Virus record (IMG/VR): IMGVR_UViG_3300037493_002833
Coordinates: 1 to 50,143 of that record
DNA length: 50,143 bases
Origin: a virus
Reading direction: 5' to 3' (one strand)
In this document: piece after piece, positions 1-9,300 of the stretch
Layout: the number at the start of each line of letters is the position of its first letter
Position numbering within the stretch: the first letter of the stretch is position 1
Made by a program: the position numbers and the translations under genes
The notes under the pieces: generated by a model
Databases searched by the model: none
The model's input: the letters and a program-made list of their open reading frames with translations, nothing else
Told to the model about the DNA's origin: nothing

Positions 1-161
1 CTCAAAACCATGTAATAATAACCTTCCTTTTCATCCAATTTACCCGAAGTCCAAACCTTTATCAGCGTATCTTGTACCAATTCTTCAGGTAGTATATTAC
101 AGTTAAAACATAGAATCTTAGCATGGTTGTATAAAAATTTATTATCGTTCAAAATGTTCAT
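1..161 (-). CDS. N-terminal part of an RNA polymerase sigma-factor-like protein (runs off left edge)
   Basis: Reading leftward from an ATG at 161, the frame stays open to the window edge and gives 53 residues. Residues about 24-37 (LPEELVQDTLIKVW) followed by an aromatic-rich GYYYMVL match the region-2 pattern of sigma-70/ECF factors (eDLVQdtflkvW...yyM...). The start ATG overlaps the stop of the upstream gene as ATGA, which suggests translational coupling. A phage sigma-like protein would redirect host RNA polymerase to phage promoters. Region 4, needed for certainty, lies outside the window. It could also be another small helical phage protein with a chance match. Confidence 0.5.
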   Translation of the reverse strand, partial: MNILNDNKFLYNHAKILCFNCNILPEELVQDTLIKVWTSGKLDEKEGYYYMVL

Positions 162-496
162 TCCTCAATAGAATTGATTGAATGTCCTTTATCAATTTTA
201 TCGAGTAACCTATCCAATGCTCTGCCCAATGGTTTTAATAACCCTAACCTTTTATTTTTCCCTAATACGCTGCTAATCGTTTCATCGGGATCGCCAAACT
301 GCCACCCATTAGACTTTATTAATGCGATATTGAATAATCTTGCCCCGACTACGTTCCCTAATTGGTCTATACTTATAGCCGTTCTAAATAGAAAGTTTGT
401 CCTTCCTTTAAAAATTAAAGTAAATACAAAGCAAATCGGCAATAGGATTGCAGAAATTAATAAGGCTAATATGAGTAGTAATAAGTATCTCACCAC
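158..496 (-). CDS. Small phage membrane protein, unknown function (possible lysis or host-envelope role)
   Basis: The 112-residue product has one strong N-terminal hydrophobic segment (about residues 4-29, almost all L/I/A/F). A soluble, conserved-looking region follows (residues 40-112: AISIDQLGNVVGARLFN, then FGDPDETISSVLGKN). Short proteins with this SIDQLGNVVGARLFN...DETISSVLGKN pattern recur in phages as small hypothetical proteins; that is from memory, not a search. One N-terminal helix with a cytoplasmic domain would suit a holin-like, spanin-like or superinfection protein, but nothing proves any of these. It overlaps the sigma-like gene by ATGA and the upstream virion gene by 7 bases, so all three are probably co-transcribed. 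Confidence 0.75.
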   Translation of the reverse strand: MVRYLLLLILALLISAILLPICFVFTLIFKGRTNFLFRTAISIDQLGNVVGARLFNIALIKSNGWQFGDPDETISSVLGKNKRLGLLKPLGRALDRLLDKIDKGHSINSIEE

Positions 497-924
497 TCAG
501 TTATCATGTTACCAAATTGGCGAATCATTGCATGAACATTTACGTCTTTCGTTTCTGCCATTGCACAAAAGAAGTCGTACTGCCCTGTGTAATTTACAAG
601 AGGGTCATAGTCCATTATTGGGTTTCCCGCTTCATCTTGTCCTACTTCAATTTTAGCAATAGGGTAACCATTACTAACATCACACATCGTTGAATTATCA
701 GCGATTGTCTTGCGAGTGTAATCGGGTACGAATGATAAGTAAGTTCCTTTTCCATTGTCAAGCAAACTAAAATGCTGAACAGTCCAAAGGAGGGTTAAAC
801 TTGCCCCATCAACGGAGTAATTCATTCCTGATAGATAGGCTTCACGAAATATTTTTGTTCCGTCTATTTCTATTGCGGGAACTGTTACTTTTACTTTCGG
901 GGTTTCTAATTGTATAAATGCCAT
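490..924 (-). CDS. Hypothetical phage protein, probably virion-associated
   Basis: The 144-residue soluble protein starts MAFIQLETPKVKVTVPAIEIDG and is rich in beta-forming residues, without signal peptide or membrane segment. Features include a YTGQYDFFCAMAE stretch near residue 112 and an acidic middle. I do not recognise a family. It lies 10 bases downstream of the large fibre gene and overlaps the small membrane protein gene, so a tail-related or fibre-accessory (assembly or adaptor) role is suggested by position only. Confidence 0.7.
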   Translation of the reverse strand: MAFIQLETPKVKVTVPAIEIDGTKIFREAYLSGMNYSVDGASLTLLWTVQHFSLLDNGKGTYLSFVPDYTRKTIADNSTMCDVSNGYPIAKIEVGQDEAGNPIMDYDPLVNYTGQYDFFCAMAETKDVNVHAMIRQFGNMITEW

Positions 925-934
925 ATTTTATTTT

Positions 935-3900
935 TTAAAGTGATGTGATTACTTCCCATGCTGCGCCTGTATAGATACATAATTTTGCAAGTGTCGTATC
1001 AAAAACCATAAGTCCTGTCGCTGGACTTGCTATTGCGTTCTTCTGTGTTGTTGTCATTCGTGGAGGAAGGAAGCCTTTAGTGGTTGATTCAACTTGTAAT
1101 ACAGCAGATGTATTAGGGACAGTTGATATATTTCCAACAAGAAGACTATTCTTAATATTTATGTATGGATTTGCTAAATTACCTGTAGTAAATAATTGAG
1201 GGTTATACCCACTACCATCATATACAGATATTCCTGCTCCACTAAATCCTTGAAGTAATGTAGGGTCTCCAAAAAGTACACCTCTAGAATTATTTGCATA
1301 TCCAACCCAAGTGCCAGCATTAAATCTTGTAGCTGTTACATCACCTGCCTTACTAACATTAAACTTACTTACTCCCCCCACCTGCAAATCCATCAAGTAA
1401 CTACTTGCCCCACTTGCCGTATTAGTTACATTTAACTTAATTGCTGTTGGATTGCCTGTAGTATTCCATGTTTGAGATAAATCTACTACCCCTACTGCTG
1501 AACTTCCTGTTTGAGTAGTACCTACACCTGATAGAAGTCCTGTGAAGGAAGGGGAGGCAGACTGTAAGTCATTAACCCATGCACCACCTAAATAGGTATC
1601 GTTTGTATTGGTAGTTGTGTTGTACACTTGCAACCCTGTTGCGGGGGAGGCAATGGCATCTCGTTGGGTAGTTGTCATTCGTGGAGGAAGGAAGCCCTGT
1701 GTTGTTGACGCTACCGTTAGTTTGGAAGATGCTACGTCTGTTGTTGTTCCTAATAATATATTACCTGTGGATGGACTGTAAATTCTCTTACTACCGTTAC
1801 CATCTGCAAGTATTACCGTATTAGACACGTTTCCAATTGCTCCTATATTCGCACCAATAACAGTATTCTGCGCTCCTGTTGTAATTCCCATTACTGTTCC
1901 CGGTTGCGCACCTAAAAATGTGTTATAACCTCCTGTTGTTACTCCATATCCTGCCGCTTCACCTACTGCCGTATTATTTGTTGCAGTTGTAGTTTGCGTT
2001 AATAAAGCCTCTGCGCCTACTGCTGTATTTCGCTCTCCTGTTGCTGACATTAGTGCGCTATATCCAATAGCTGTATTATAATATACAGATGTTGCTGCTT
2101 TTAGTGCGCTATGCCCTACTGCTGTACTGTATGCGGCTGATGTTGCGCCCCTCATGGCATGATAACCTATGGCAATATTTTGTTGAGAAGTTGTGCCTGT
2201 AAAAAGTGCATCATAACCTATTGCAGTATTTGCCCCTCCTGTTGTATTATTAAACATTGCACTGCTACCAATTGCAGTATTATAAGAACCTGTTGTGTTC
2301 CTGCCAAGTGAAGTTTCACCCATTGCGTTATTATGAAACCCTGTTGTATTTAAAGCCATTGTCATATCACCAACTGCATTATTATAACTACCTGTTGTAT
2401 TTGACCACAATGCTTTAAATCCAAATGCCGTATTCCGTTCGCCATAAGTAGATAATACCGCTCTTGACATCACAGAGTTTTGCAACGCCCTAAATCCGAA
2501 AGATGTACTACCAAGTGAAGAATCAGTAATAAAACCACTCTTTATATTGAAAGTCTTAAATATTAACGCAGCTCTATCTGTTGTTCCTAAAAAGTTTGTA
2601 GATGTATCTATCCCACTATTGCCTGTTAACCCCCATCCCGACACTCCACCCCCTACACTATCCTTCGCAGCGTATCGAGTGCCGTTAGATAATACAAGTA
2701 TTGTGCTATCTCCGCCAGCGTTTTTGCCGTATGATGAAACCGTTGTTTTCAATGCAATACTACTATCTGTATAGTTGCGTAGGCTGTCGGATACTTGGTC
2801 AACATATTTCTTTTGAACGTAGGTAAGGGAGTTGTAGTTGGGGGAGAAATCTTGACTACCAAATAAGCCTTGTGATGTAGCTGAGTTGGAGGATATATTA
2901 AAACCCCCGTCTGAAACCATCTGCATACTGCTAACATTAGTTCCTGATTGTGATTGAAGTAAAAGAGATCCAGATGATATTTCTATTTTTGAGCTGGTTG
3001 TAGGGTCAGTAATATCAGTAGAACTTAATACAAGTAATGGGTCTTCTGTAAATGATATTCTACTGTCTGTTAAGGTAGAATTTGATTTAAAACTAGTCGA
3101 ACCTAAATTATTATTTACCTCTATATCCCCCGTTACAGGCTTCCCTACTCTTGTTCCTGATAATGGAATAAACCCAGCAAGTGAATCTGATAGGGTGGTG
3201 GAATCGATGTAAGAGTTTACAAAAGTTGTTGTGATAAAGCATAGTGTGTTATCTTCTGTATGTAGTGTCATTGTTCTACCACCAGTAGAATTAGCTATAT
3301 ATACTCTTACTACAAGTCTATCTGTTAGTGTTAGTGTAGTATAAGGTACTGCCAATGATGTCAAATACAAGTCAATAGTAGTACCTGTTGTTATCGCTTC
3401 GGGAGTTGCTACCCCTGTTGCTATTGATGTATAAGTTGAGCCATCGTATTTTAGTAAGTCAACATAAAAGGCAGGTGTACCTCCTGATGATGATGCGTTA
3501 AAAAACATTTCAAAATTCCATGCACCTGCGGGTATTTCTAATCTACTTGGGTCTGCTGCATCGGTCATAAATTGTGCTATCAAACCATTTCCTGCAAGAC
3601 TAAAATCAGTACCCGCACCTATTACTGGTACTGCGTTCATTTGTTTATATGTACCTACCCCTGCTGATATACTTCCATTAAGGTAATAACCTATTCCACC
3701 TCCTGATGCTCCACTTGGTATAATTAATTCTGTTGAATCCCCGCTATACCTATATAGTTTAATTCTATTCCCTGTAATACTTGCATTTTGGTAACTACTG
3801 TCTACTCCATATACTTTTATAGTATCTCCTGTTACTGTGTAGAGTGGTAGTTTTGTTAAAGGTGTTGTGCCGCCTCCACTACCGATACTATCTTTTGCTG

Positions 3901-5185
3901 CATACCTTGTACCGTCTGATAATAAAAGTATAGTACTATCTCTCCCTGCATTTTTAGTATAGCTAACTACATAAGGGGATGTACTCCCTCCTGCCTTATA
4001 CCAAAAAGTAGTTATACCATTCTTAACTTTATAAAGGCTATCATTACTTGCAAATACATCTGTTAAGTAGTTAGTATTACCTGTTGTTACGCCTCCGTTA
4101 AGTGTCATGTAGTCAAGATAGAATCCACTTGTACTGCTGCCTGTTGTGGTAATTCTAACTCCGTCTATTGTGCTTGGGAATGATGTACTTGCAAAATCAG
4201 TAAAAGGTATAGATATGTTTTGATATACCCCTGTTAATGACTTATTCAACCCTTGTAATGAACTTAATAGCAATGGTGAAGTAACTGCCACGCCACCGCT
4301 TCTAAGGGTAACATAAATATTTGCAGTAGTAGCTAATGTACTTTTTAGTCTAATAAAGAACTTTAAAGTATTATAAGTGGTAGTAGAATAAGCCGTTCCC
4401 GAATAAGTAACTGATACCTTTAACCCTGTACTACTCCATGCCCCTACGTCTGTTGCTTTAATTCCTACGTATGGATTTAGTGTGTTATCAAAGTTAGTTA
4501 CTGCACCTGTATTAGAACCTACATATTCTGGACTACCTGTATTTTCATTCCACAATACTACTTGACTTACGTCTGATGGGGTTGTTGCCCCTGCACCTAC
4601 TAAAACATTTGTAAGGTATAATTGACTTGCGGGGTCTACTTGTGGTACGGCGGGGTCTGCTGCGGGTGTTCCTGTTATCTTAAATATCTGCCCTAACGTA
4701 TCTACCCCAATTACATCTATTCTTGGTAATGATGGGTCTGCTGCATCTAAGGTTATTGTTCCACTATTTGAATTATATGTATTATTGTTTATGCAGTAGA
4801 TTGCTGCACTTACATCAAATTCTAAAAGACTATTCCATGTTACTACACCACCACTTAGTAAACCTGCACAAGTGTTTGTACTACTTCCTGTACCATTACC
4901 TACGAATAACCACCTTGTAGCACTTATGTTTCTAATCCATAAAGCATTATCACTTGTAGTAAATATTTGAGAACCTGCATAATACTTTAAATACGAATTG
5001 ATATTAGCACTTGCCGTATCAGCGAATCTTGCATTTACAAAACCACTATCGGCTTTTAATATACCTCTCGTTACAAGTAAGTTATTAGCATTACCTTGCC
5101 ATTGGGTATTTTGTGTAGGGTCTATTTGCCCCATAGTTACAAATGAAAATGCCATAAGGCATATCAGTAATAGTATTTTGTTCAT
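935..5185 (-). CDS. Large tail fibre/adhesin with YadA-like head repeats and an N-terminal signal peptide
   Basis: The 1416-residue protein is rich in T, S, G and N. It begins with a classic export signal: K3, hydrophobic LLLICLMAFSFV, then a small-residue MGQ before IDPTQNTQ. Roughly residues 905-1110 are a run of about 14-residue units of the type NTAIGxxAL, the trimeric-autotransporter (YadA-like) head repeat. Two copies of a GFLPPRMTTTQ...AIASPATGL motif occur at about residues 1166-1190 and at the C terminus (about 1367 onward). A KNAGxDSTILxLSxGTRYAAKDS unit also occurs twice, near residues 411 and 820. These features fit a trimeric receptor-binding fibre or adhesin. The signal peptide is odd for a virion protein; a secreted phage-encoded adhesin is the alternative. 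Confidence 0.85.
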   Translation of the reverse strand: MNKILLLICLMAFSFVTMGQIDPTQNTQWQGNANNLLVTRGILKADSGFVNARFADTASANINSYLKYYAGSQIFTTSDNALWIRNISATRWLFVGNGTGSSTNTCAGLLSGGVVTWNSLLEFDVSAAIYCINNNTYNSNSGTITLDAADPSLPRIDVIGVDTLGQIFKITGTPAADPAVPQVDPASQLYLTNVLVGAGATTPSDVSQVVLWNENTGSPEYVGSNTGAVTNFDNTLNPYVGIKATDVGAWSSTGLKVSVTYSGTAYSTTTYNTLKFFIRLKSTLATTANIYVTLRSGGVAVTSPLLLSSLQGLNKSLTGVYQNISIPFTDFASTSFPSTIDGVRITTTGSSTSGFYLDYMTLNGGVTTGNTNYLTDVFASNDSLYKVKNGITTFWYKAGGSTSPYVVSYTKNAGRDSTILLLSDGTRYAAKDSIGSGGGTTPLTKLPLYTVTGDTIKVYGVDSSYQNASITGNRIKLYRYSGDSTELIIPSGASGGGIGYYLNGSISAGVGTYKQMNAVPVIGAGTDFSLAGNGLIAQFMTDAADPSRLEIPAGAWNFEMFFNASSSGGTPAFYVDLLKYDGSTYTSIATGVATPEAITTGTTIDLYLTSLAVPYTTLTLTDRLVVRVYIANSTGGRTMTLHTEDNTLCFITTTFVNSYIDSTTLSDSLAGFIPLSGTRVGKPVTGDIEVNNNLGSTSFKSNSTLTDSRISFTEDPLLVLSSTDITDPTTSSKIEISSGSLLLQSQSGTNVSSMQMVSDGGFNISSNSATSQGLFGSQDFSPNYNSLTYVQKKYVDQVSDSLRNYTDSSIALKTTVSSYGKNAGGDSTILVLSNGTRYAAKDSVGGGVSGWGLTGNSGIDTSTNFLGTTDRAALIFKTFNIKSGFITDSSLGSTSFGFRALQNSVMSRAVLSTYGERNTAFGFKALWSNTTGSYNNAVGDMTMALNTTGFHNNAMGETSLGRNTTGSYNTAIGSSAMFNNTTGGANTAIGYDALFTGTTSQQNIAIGYHAMRGATSAAYSTAVGHSALKAATSVYYNTAIGYSALMSATGERNTAVGAEALLTQTTTATNNTAVGEAAGYGVTTGGYNTFLGAQPGTVMGITTGAQNTVIGANIGAIGNVSNTVILADGNGSKRIYSPSTGNILLGTTTDVASSKLTVASTTQGFLPPRMTTTQRDAIASPATGLQVYNTTTNTNDTYLGGAWVNDLQSASPSFTGLLSGVGTTQTGSSAVGVVDLSQTWNTTGNPTAIKLNVTNTASGASSYLMDLQVGGVSKFNVSKAGDVTATRFNAGTWVGYANNSRGVLFGDPTLLQGFSGAGISVYDGSGYNPQLFTTGNLANPYINIKNSLLVGNISTVPNTSAVLQVESTTKGFLPPRMTTTQKNAIASPATGLMVFDTTLAKLCIYTGAAWEVITSL
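1050..1696. repeat. 26-bp direct repeat within the fibre gene (1050-1075 and 1671-1696)
   Basis: Both copies begin GTTGTCATTCGTGG and continue identically through AGGAAGGAAGCC. They encode the GFLPPRMTT motif that closes two separate modules of the fibre. Identity at the DNA level, not just the protein level, indicates recent duplication or gene conversion, and the pair could support domain swapping at the receptor-binding end. Confidence 0.85.
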
Positions 5186-5194
5186 AATTATTTT

Positions 5195-5740
5195 TTAAAT
5201 TAATCTAAGAAAAGGAACAATAATTGTTTCCCCTGTGCTAAATGTATTTGTCCTTGTCATAGTACCCGATACGTTATCAAAAGATACTTGTCCTTCCGAT
5301 ACTGTTTCAGTAACCCCTCCTGCTAATATATATACAAACTGTATCCCTCCAATAAACTGATTAAATTGAAATGTATTCTCTCCATTAGTAGGCTGTCCTG
5401 TTGTTGGTGTAGCTGTTACTATGAATGATAGTGCTGTGTAAACATAACCACTTGGAGTAATTGGGGATATAGTACCACCGCCACCGCCAGTTATAATTGC
5501 CAATGCCTTCAATCCTTCACCACCACATAGTTCCATTAGGTAATTACTCGTTCCTAATAAGGTACTATCATTGTTATCATAATCATACTGCCACCTTATA
5601 GCGTCTGTTTCCATTGCTAACATTTGTGGTAGTCTTGGGTCTAATCTTGCGCCAAATAACCCACTCTTTAGCTGCTTAGATAGTGCTAAATAAGTAGAAA
5701 CATCACCTATCTGTATTTTATCTGCGGTTGATAATGACAT
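5195..5740 (-). CDS. Hypothetical virion/tail protein
   Basis: The 181-residue protein has a helical N terminus (MSLSTADKIQIGDVSTYLALSK) containing NYLMELCGGEGLKALAI around residue 66. A glycine hinge (GGGGG near residue 85) leads into a beta-rich C-terminal half ending in FLRLI. The helix-hinge-beta plan and its place 9 bases upstream of the fibre gene suggest a fibre-attachment or tail-tip adaptor, but I recognise no family. Its start overlaps the stop of the preceding gene by one base. Confidence 0.7.
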   Translation of the reverse strand: MSLSTADKIQIGDVSTYLALSKQLKSGLFGARLDPRLPQMLAMETDAIRWQYDYDNNDSTLLGTSNYLMELCGGEGLKALAIITGGGGGTISPITPSGYVYTALSFIVTATPTTGQPTNGENTFQFNQFIGGIQFVYILAGGVTETVSEGQVSFDNVSGTMTRTNTFSTGETIIVPFLRLI

Positions 5741-6258
5741 TAGAAAAATAAGTTTTCGTTATCAGTTAAATGTGTTGCCGAATCTATTGCTAATTGACTA
5801 TTACCAATATCCCCTCCTATGCTTACTGCATTTTCAGCACTTATGATAAATGTCCAAAGTTTAGCCTTATTATTATAGTAATTAGTATCTTGCGTTACTG
5901 CAAAATTAGCTGCTTGAAATTGAGTAAGGGAATAGTAAAAAGTCTTATTGTAAAGTGAGAATAATGTCAATGATGTTTTAGTATATAAAACTGCATTTGA
6001 CACATTTAGCCAATCTACCTTTACATTTAAACAGTAGTCCTTATCTAAGGCATCTATATCTATTGATACATCAGCGTAATCCCATACTATATAACTTGTA
6101 GTCGTTCCTACTGGTACAAGATATGTTCCATCCTGTTTTATCAAGTACACCCTACGTTGAGTTACTAATACATCACTACCTGTTGAAGTGTCTGTAATCG
6201 TTATAATATTAGGTAATCCTACTGTTTGCGAAGATGTAAATAATGGAGTTAATGCCAT
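5740..6258 (-). CDS. Hypothetical virion protein with an Ig-like beta-rich region
   Basis: The chosen start (ATG at 6258, MALTPLFTSSQTVGLPN) gives 172 residues. An upstream in-frame ATG at 6303 would add 15 residues (MKSGGLFLFLREINA) that overlap an A-rich leader and look untranslated. The N-terminal half reads as beta strands (IITITDTSTGSD, RRVYLIKQDGTYLVPVG), like Ig-fold virion proteins. The C-terminal half is mixed. Its position among tail genes suggests a fibre-connecting or decoration role; no family recognised. Confidence 0.7.
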   Translation of the reverse strand: MALTPLFTSSQTVGLPNIITITDTSTGSDVLVTQRRVYLIKQDGTYLVPVGTTTSYIVWDYADVSIDIDALDKDYCLNVKVDWLNVSNAVLYTKTSLTLFSLYNKTFYYSLTQFQAANFAVTQDTNYYNNKAKLWTFIISAENAVSIGGDIGNSQLAIDSATHLTDNENLFF

Positions 6259-6334
6259 AGCGTTTATTTCCCTCAAAAATAAAAATAAACCCCCACTTTT
6301 CAAGGTGAGGGAGTATAAAGTTACTACAAGATTA

Positions 6335-9300
6335 TTAGTTCCTCATTATTTGCATATATGGTGGTATTTTAGCGTTTTCCATATTTTGTTCAAATAATTC
6401 TAATTTAGCATCAGTAGTTGCTTGTGTGGCTATTCCTGATAACCATTTATTCAATTCTGCCGGAGTAACTTCATTTGCATTTTTTCTCGTTTCTCCATCT
6501 ACTACCATTACTATATTACCTGATAAAAAATTTTGTATTTGAGATTTTATTTTTTCCCCTCTGTTTTTTGAAAAATTATAATATTCATCTTCGGTAGCAG
6601 GTCTATCTTCACCAGTTTTAGAATCAAATACCATTAATGTATTTTTATTTACAGGTGCTACCCATCCTTTTTTATCTAACAAATATTTCCATACAGGGTC
6701 AGGGTTTTCTCTTGACTTTAGCAAATCCACATCTTTTACAACTTCATCTCCTAAAGCGTTAATTCTGTTATTTAAAGAATTTCGTGCAATGGGTATGTCT
6801 TTTATTAATAACTGTCCTAAATTATTAGCTTCTTTTTGAGGAATACTAAACATTTGCTCTATCTTTTGCGCCCCCTGTGTATAAAAGTTAGGGACTAAGA
6901 AACTTTTTACTGAATTTTTAACTGATGTAGATAACATACTTGTAGCCTTATTGCTATTATCGCTTGATATAGCTGACATAATAGGTGCTGCTGATGAAAC
7001 CCATGTCATATCACTTATTAACTTCATGCTATTGTATAGCGTTAATGCAATCCTATCGGTTAATGTATCTTCATCTACATCTTTATCATATTCTTCGTGA
7101 TCTCTTATACTTCCGATAACTCCTAACGCAAATACCATTGGTGTTAGTTTATAAGAATAAAAAGTATCTCCAATCTTAATACTAAACGGCTGCCATCCTT
7201 CTTCTATTAATTGTAGCTTTTTATCTATATTTGAAGGGCCAGCACCTGTTATTTGTATAATTCCGTTTTTAGATAAAGCATAAGCAGTAGCCATAGTAGC
7301 TATACCTAATGATGATTTTATAATCATTTGCCTTCTTTCTTCGGGTGTCATTGTTACCCTTTTCCCTGATGCTTCTGATGCAAATAAACCCCTTTTACCT
7401 GCCGCCCCTCTTATTAATCCAATAGGGCTAAAATCAAGAGAATTGTTTGCAACATTCGTTATAATCCTTGTGAATGGAACTAAGAATCTTAAAGGTTTTG
7501 TTCCTCCCATTTGTAATGAATTATCAAGGAATCCACTTATCGCATCAGATAAAGCACCTAAAGTACCTTCTGTATTATGGTTAAACGTTCCCTTTGCTGC
7601 AAAACCATAAGCGGCATCGGTCATCTCTTGTGGTCTTGACATTTCCATCAATTCATATCTTCTTCTCATTGCAGCCATCCCTTTTAAATTCTCTTGTTTT
7701 ATTTGTTCGTCTGCCGCTTCTAATCTTTCTTTTGTATTAAATAATAACTCATTTACTTTTGCGTAAGTTTTTTTAGAAAATGGATTTTTTAATCCTAACA
7801 CATTAGCTTCTCTATATGCTAATTGTGTGGCTCTCATTTCTTTTAATCCTTGAAATAAAAGTACATCCTCTGCTTTCATAGCCCTACCTACAAATTTAAA
7901 CCAGTTTGCAGGATTTAGTAATCCACCTTTAAAATTCTTTCTCTCCAAAATATCAGGTATTTCAATTTTGGCTATATGAATAGGTGTTTCTCCAGTAACA
8001 AGTGTATGGTATGCTTCTGATAACCCCTTAGTAAGTCCTTTGCTCATCCCTAACATTAAGAATGGGACTGCTCTTGGATTACTAATAGCTTCAACCCCTA
8101 AAAAACTAAAAACATTTGAAGTGGTAGATAAAATATTCTTTACATGGGTAGCATATCCTGATAATATATTAGCATACCAAACTCCCTGCGCAACCTCTCC
8201 CCAATTAGTTCCTTTTAAATTTGCCCTGTATTTTAACAGCTCTATTGTCGCATTTTTTTTAGGCATCCCAATAGGTGCTTCTTGTATTTTATTGGCTAAC
8301 TCTATTATTTTTGCGGCTTCTGTTGGGCTTATTTTACCTATTCCTAATCTTTCAGATATAACATCTAATAATTTACCATTATCAAATGCCCCTAAATTAG
8401 AGAACTTAATTATTTCATCCTGTACTTGTTTTCTTTCTACTTTGCCACCACTAAGTTGTTTACTTTTTATTTTATTTAGTCTGCGTATTTCCCTATCTAA
8501 TATATCTGATTTTTTCCTATTGGCAATATTATCAAATTCAGTTTGTATTTCTTTTGCTAATTGCGTTGCTTCTTCTTTTTCCAATCCTAACTTATCAATA
8601 AATTTATTTATTAAAGACTTCTTAGATTCTTCCTTTACTGTATAATGCTCTTTTACTATTTTGTTTATTTCGTTTTCAATATCTTTTACTCCTTTAGCTA
8701 TTTTAACATCCCCCGCTTTTAATGCGTGTGTCTGTGCTATATCGTTTACATTCCTTATAACTTCATCATTAGGGTTTTTACCGGTTACGTCTTGCAAATG
8801 CTTTAATATCTTTTCTGCAATTATTTCAGCCCTTCCTATACCTTCATCTAAATACGTTTTAGCCATATTGCCTACAAATTCAATACCTTCTTTTGTAAGC
8901 CCAATACCTGCATATAAGTTTTTACCCTTATCTGCTTGATATTTTTTTAAAATATTTGCTCTTGCTTCTCTTGCTTTTGCTACTTTGTCTTGTCCTTTTT
9001 TAGCTATTCTTCCATGTAGCCTTTCTGCTGCTGATTTGGTTTTCCCTTTTTGTGTTATCTGTTCTGCTACTACATTATTAACATCTTGCAAAGCGTTGCC
9101 TATTTTATCTACATCTTTTTTTATTTTAGACTTAGTCTTATCTCCCATCTTTTTCATATCCTTTACACTTGCTCTTAACTGTCCCTCTGGAGAAAGTCTT
9201 TCCCACATTGAAAATGCTTGTATTTGTTGTCCTGCATCAGTAGCTAATTTTTCTGTAACAAATTCAGCTACTTCAATAGTTTTATCTAAATAGAAATTTT

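Noticed and set aside
174-656. Plus-strand 160-residue open frame
   Set aside because: Antisense to the small membrane protein and its neighbour, both of which show coherent protein features; low-complexity translation and no promoter.
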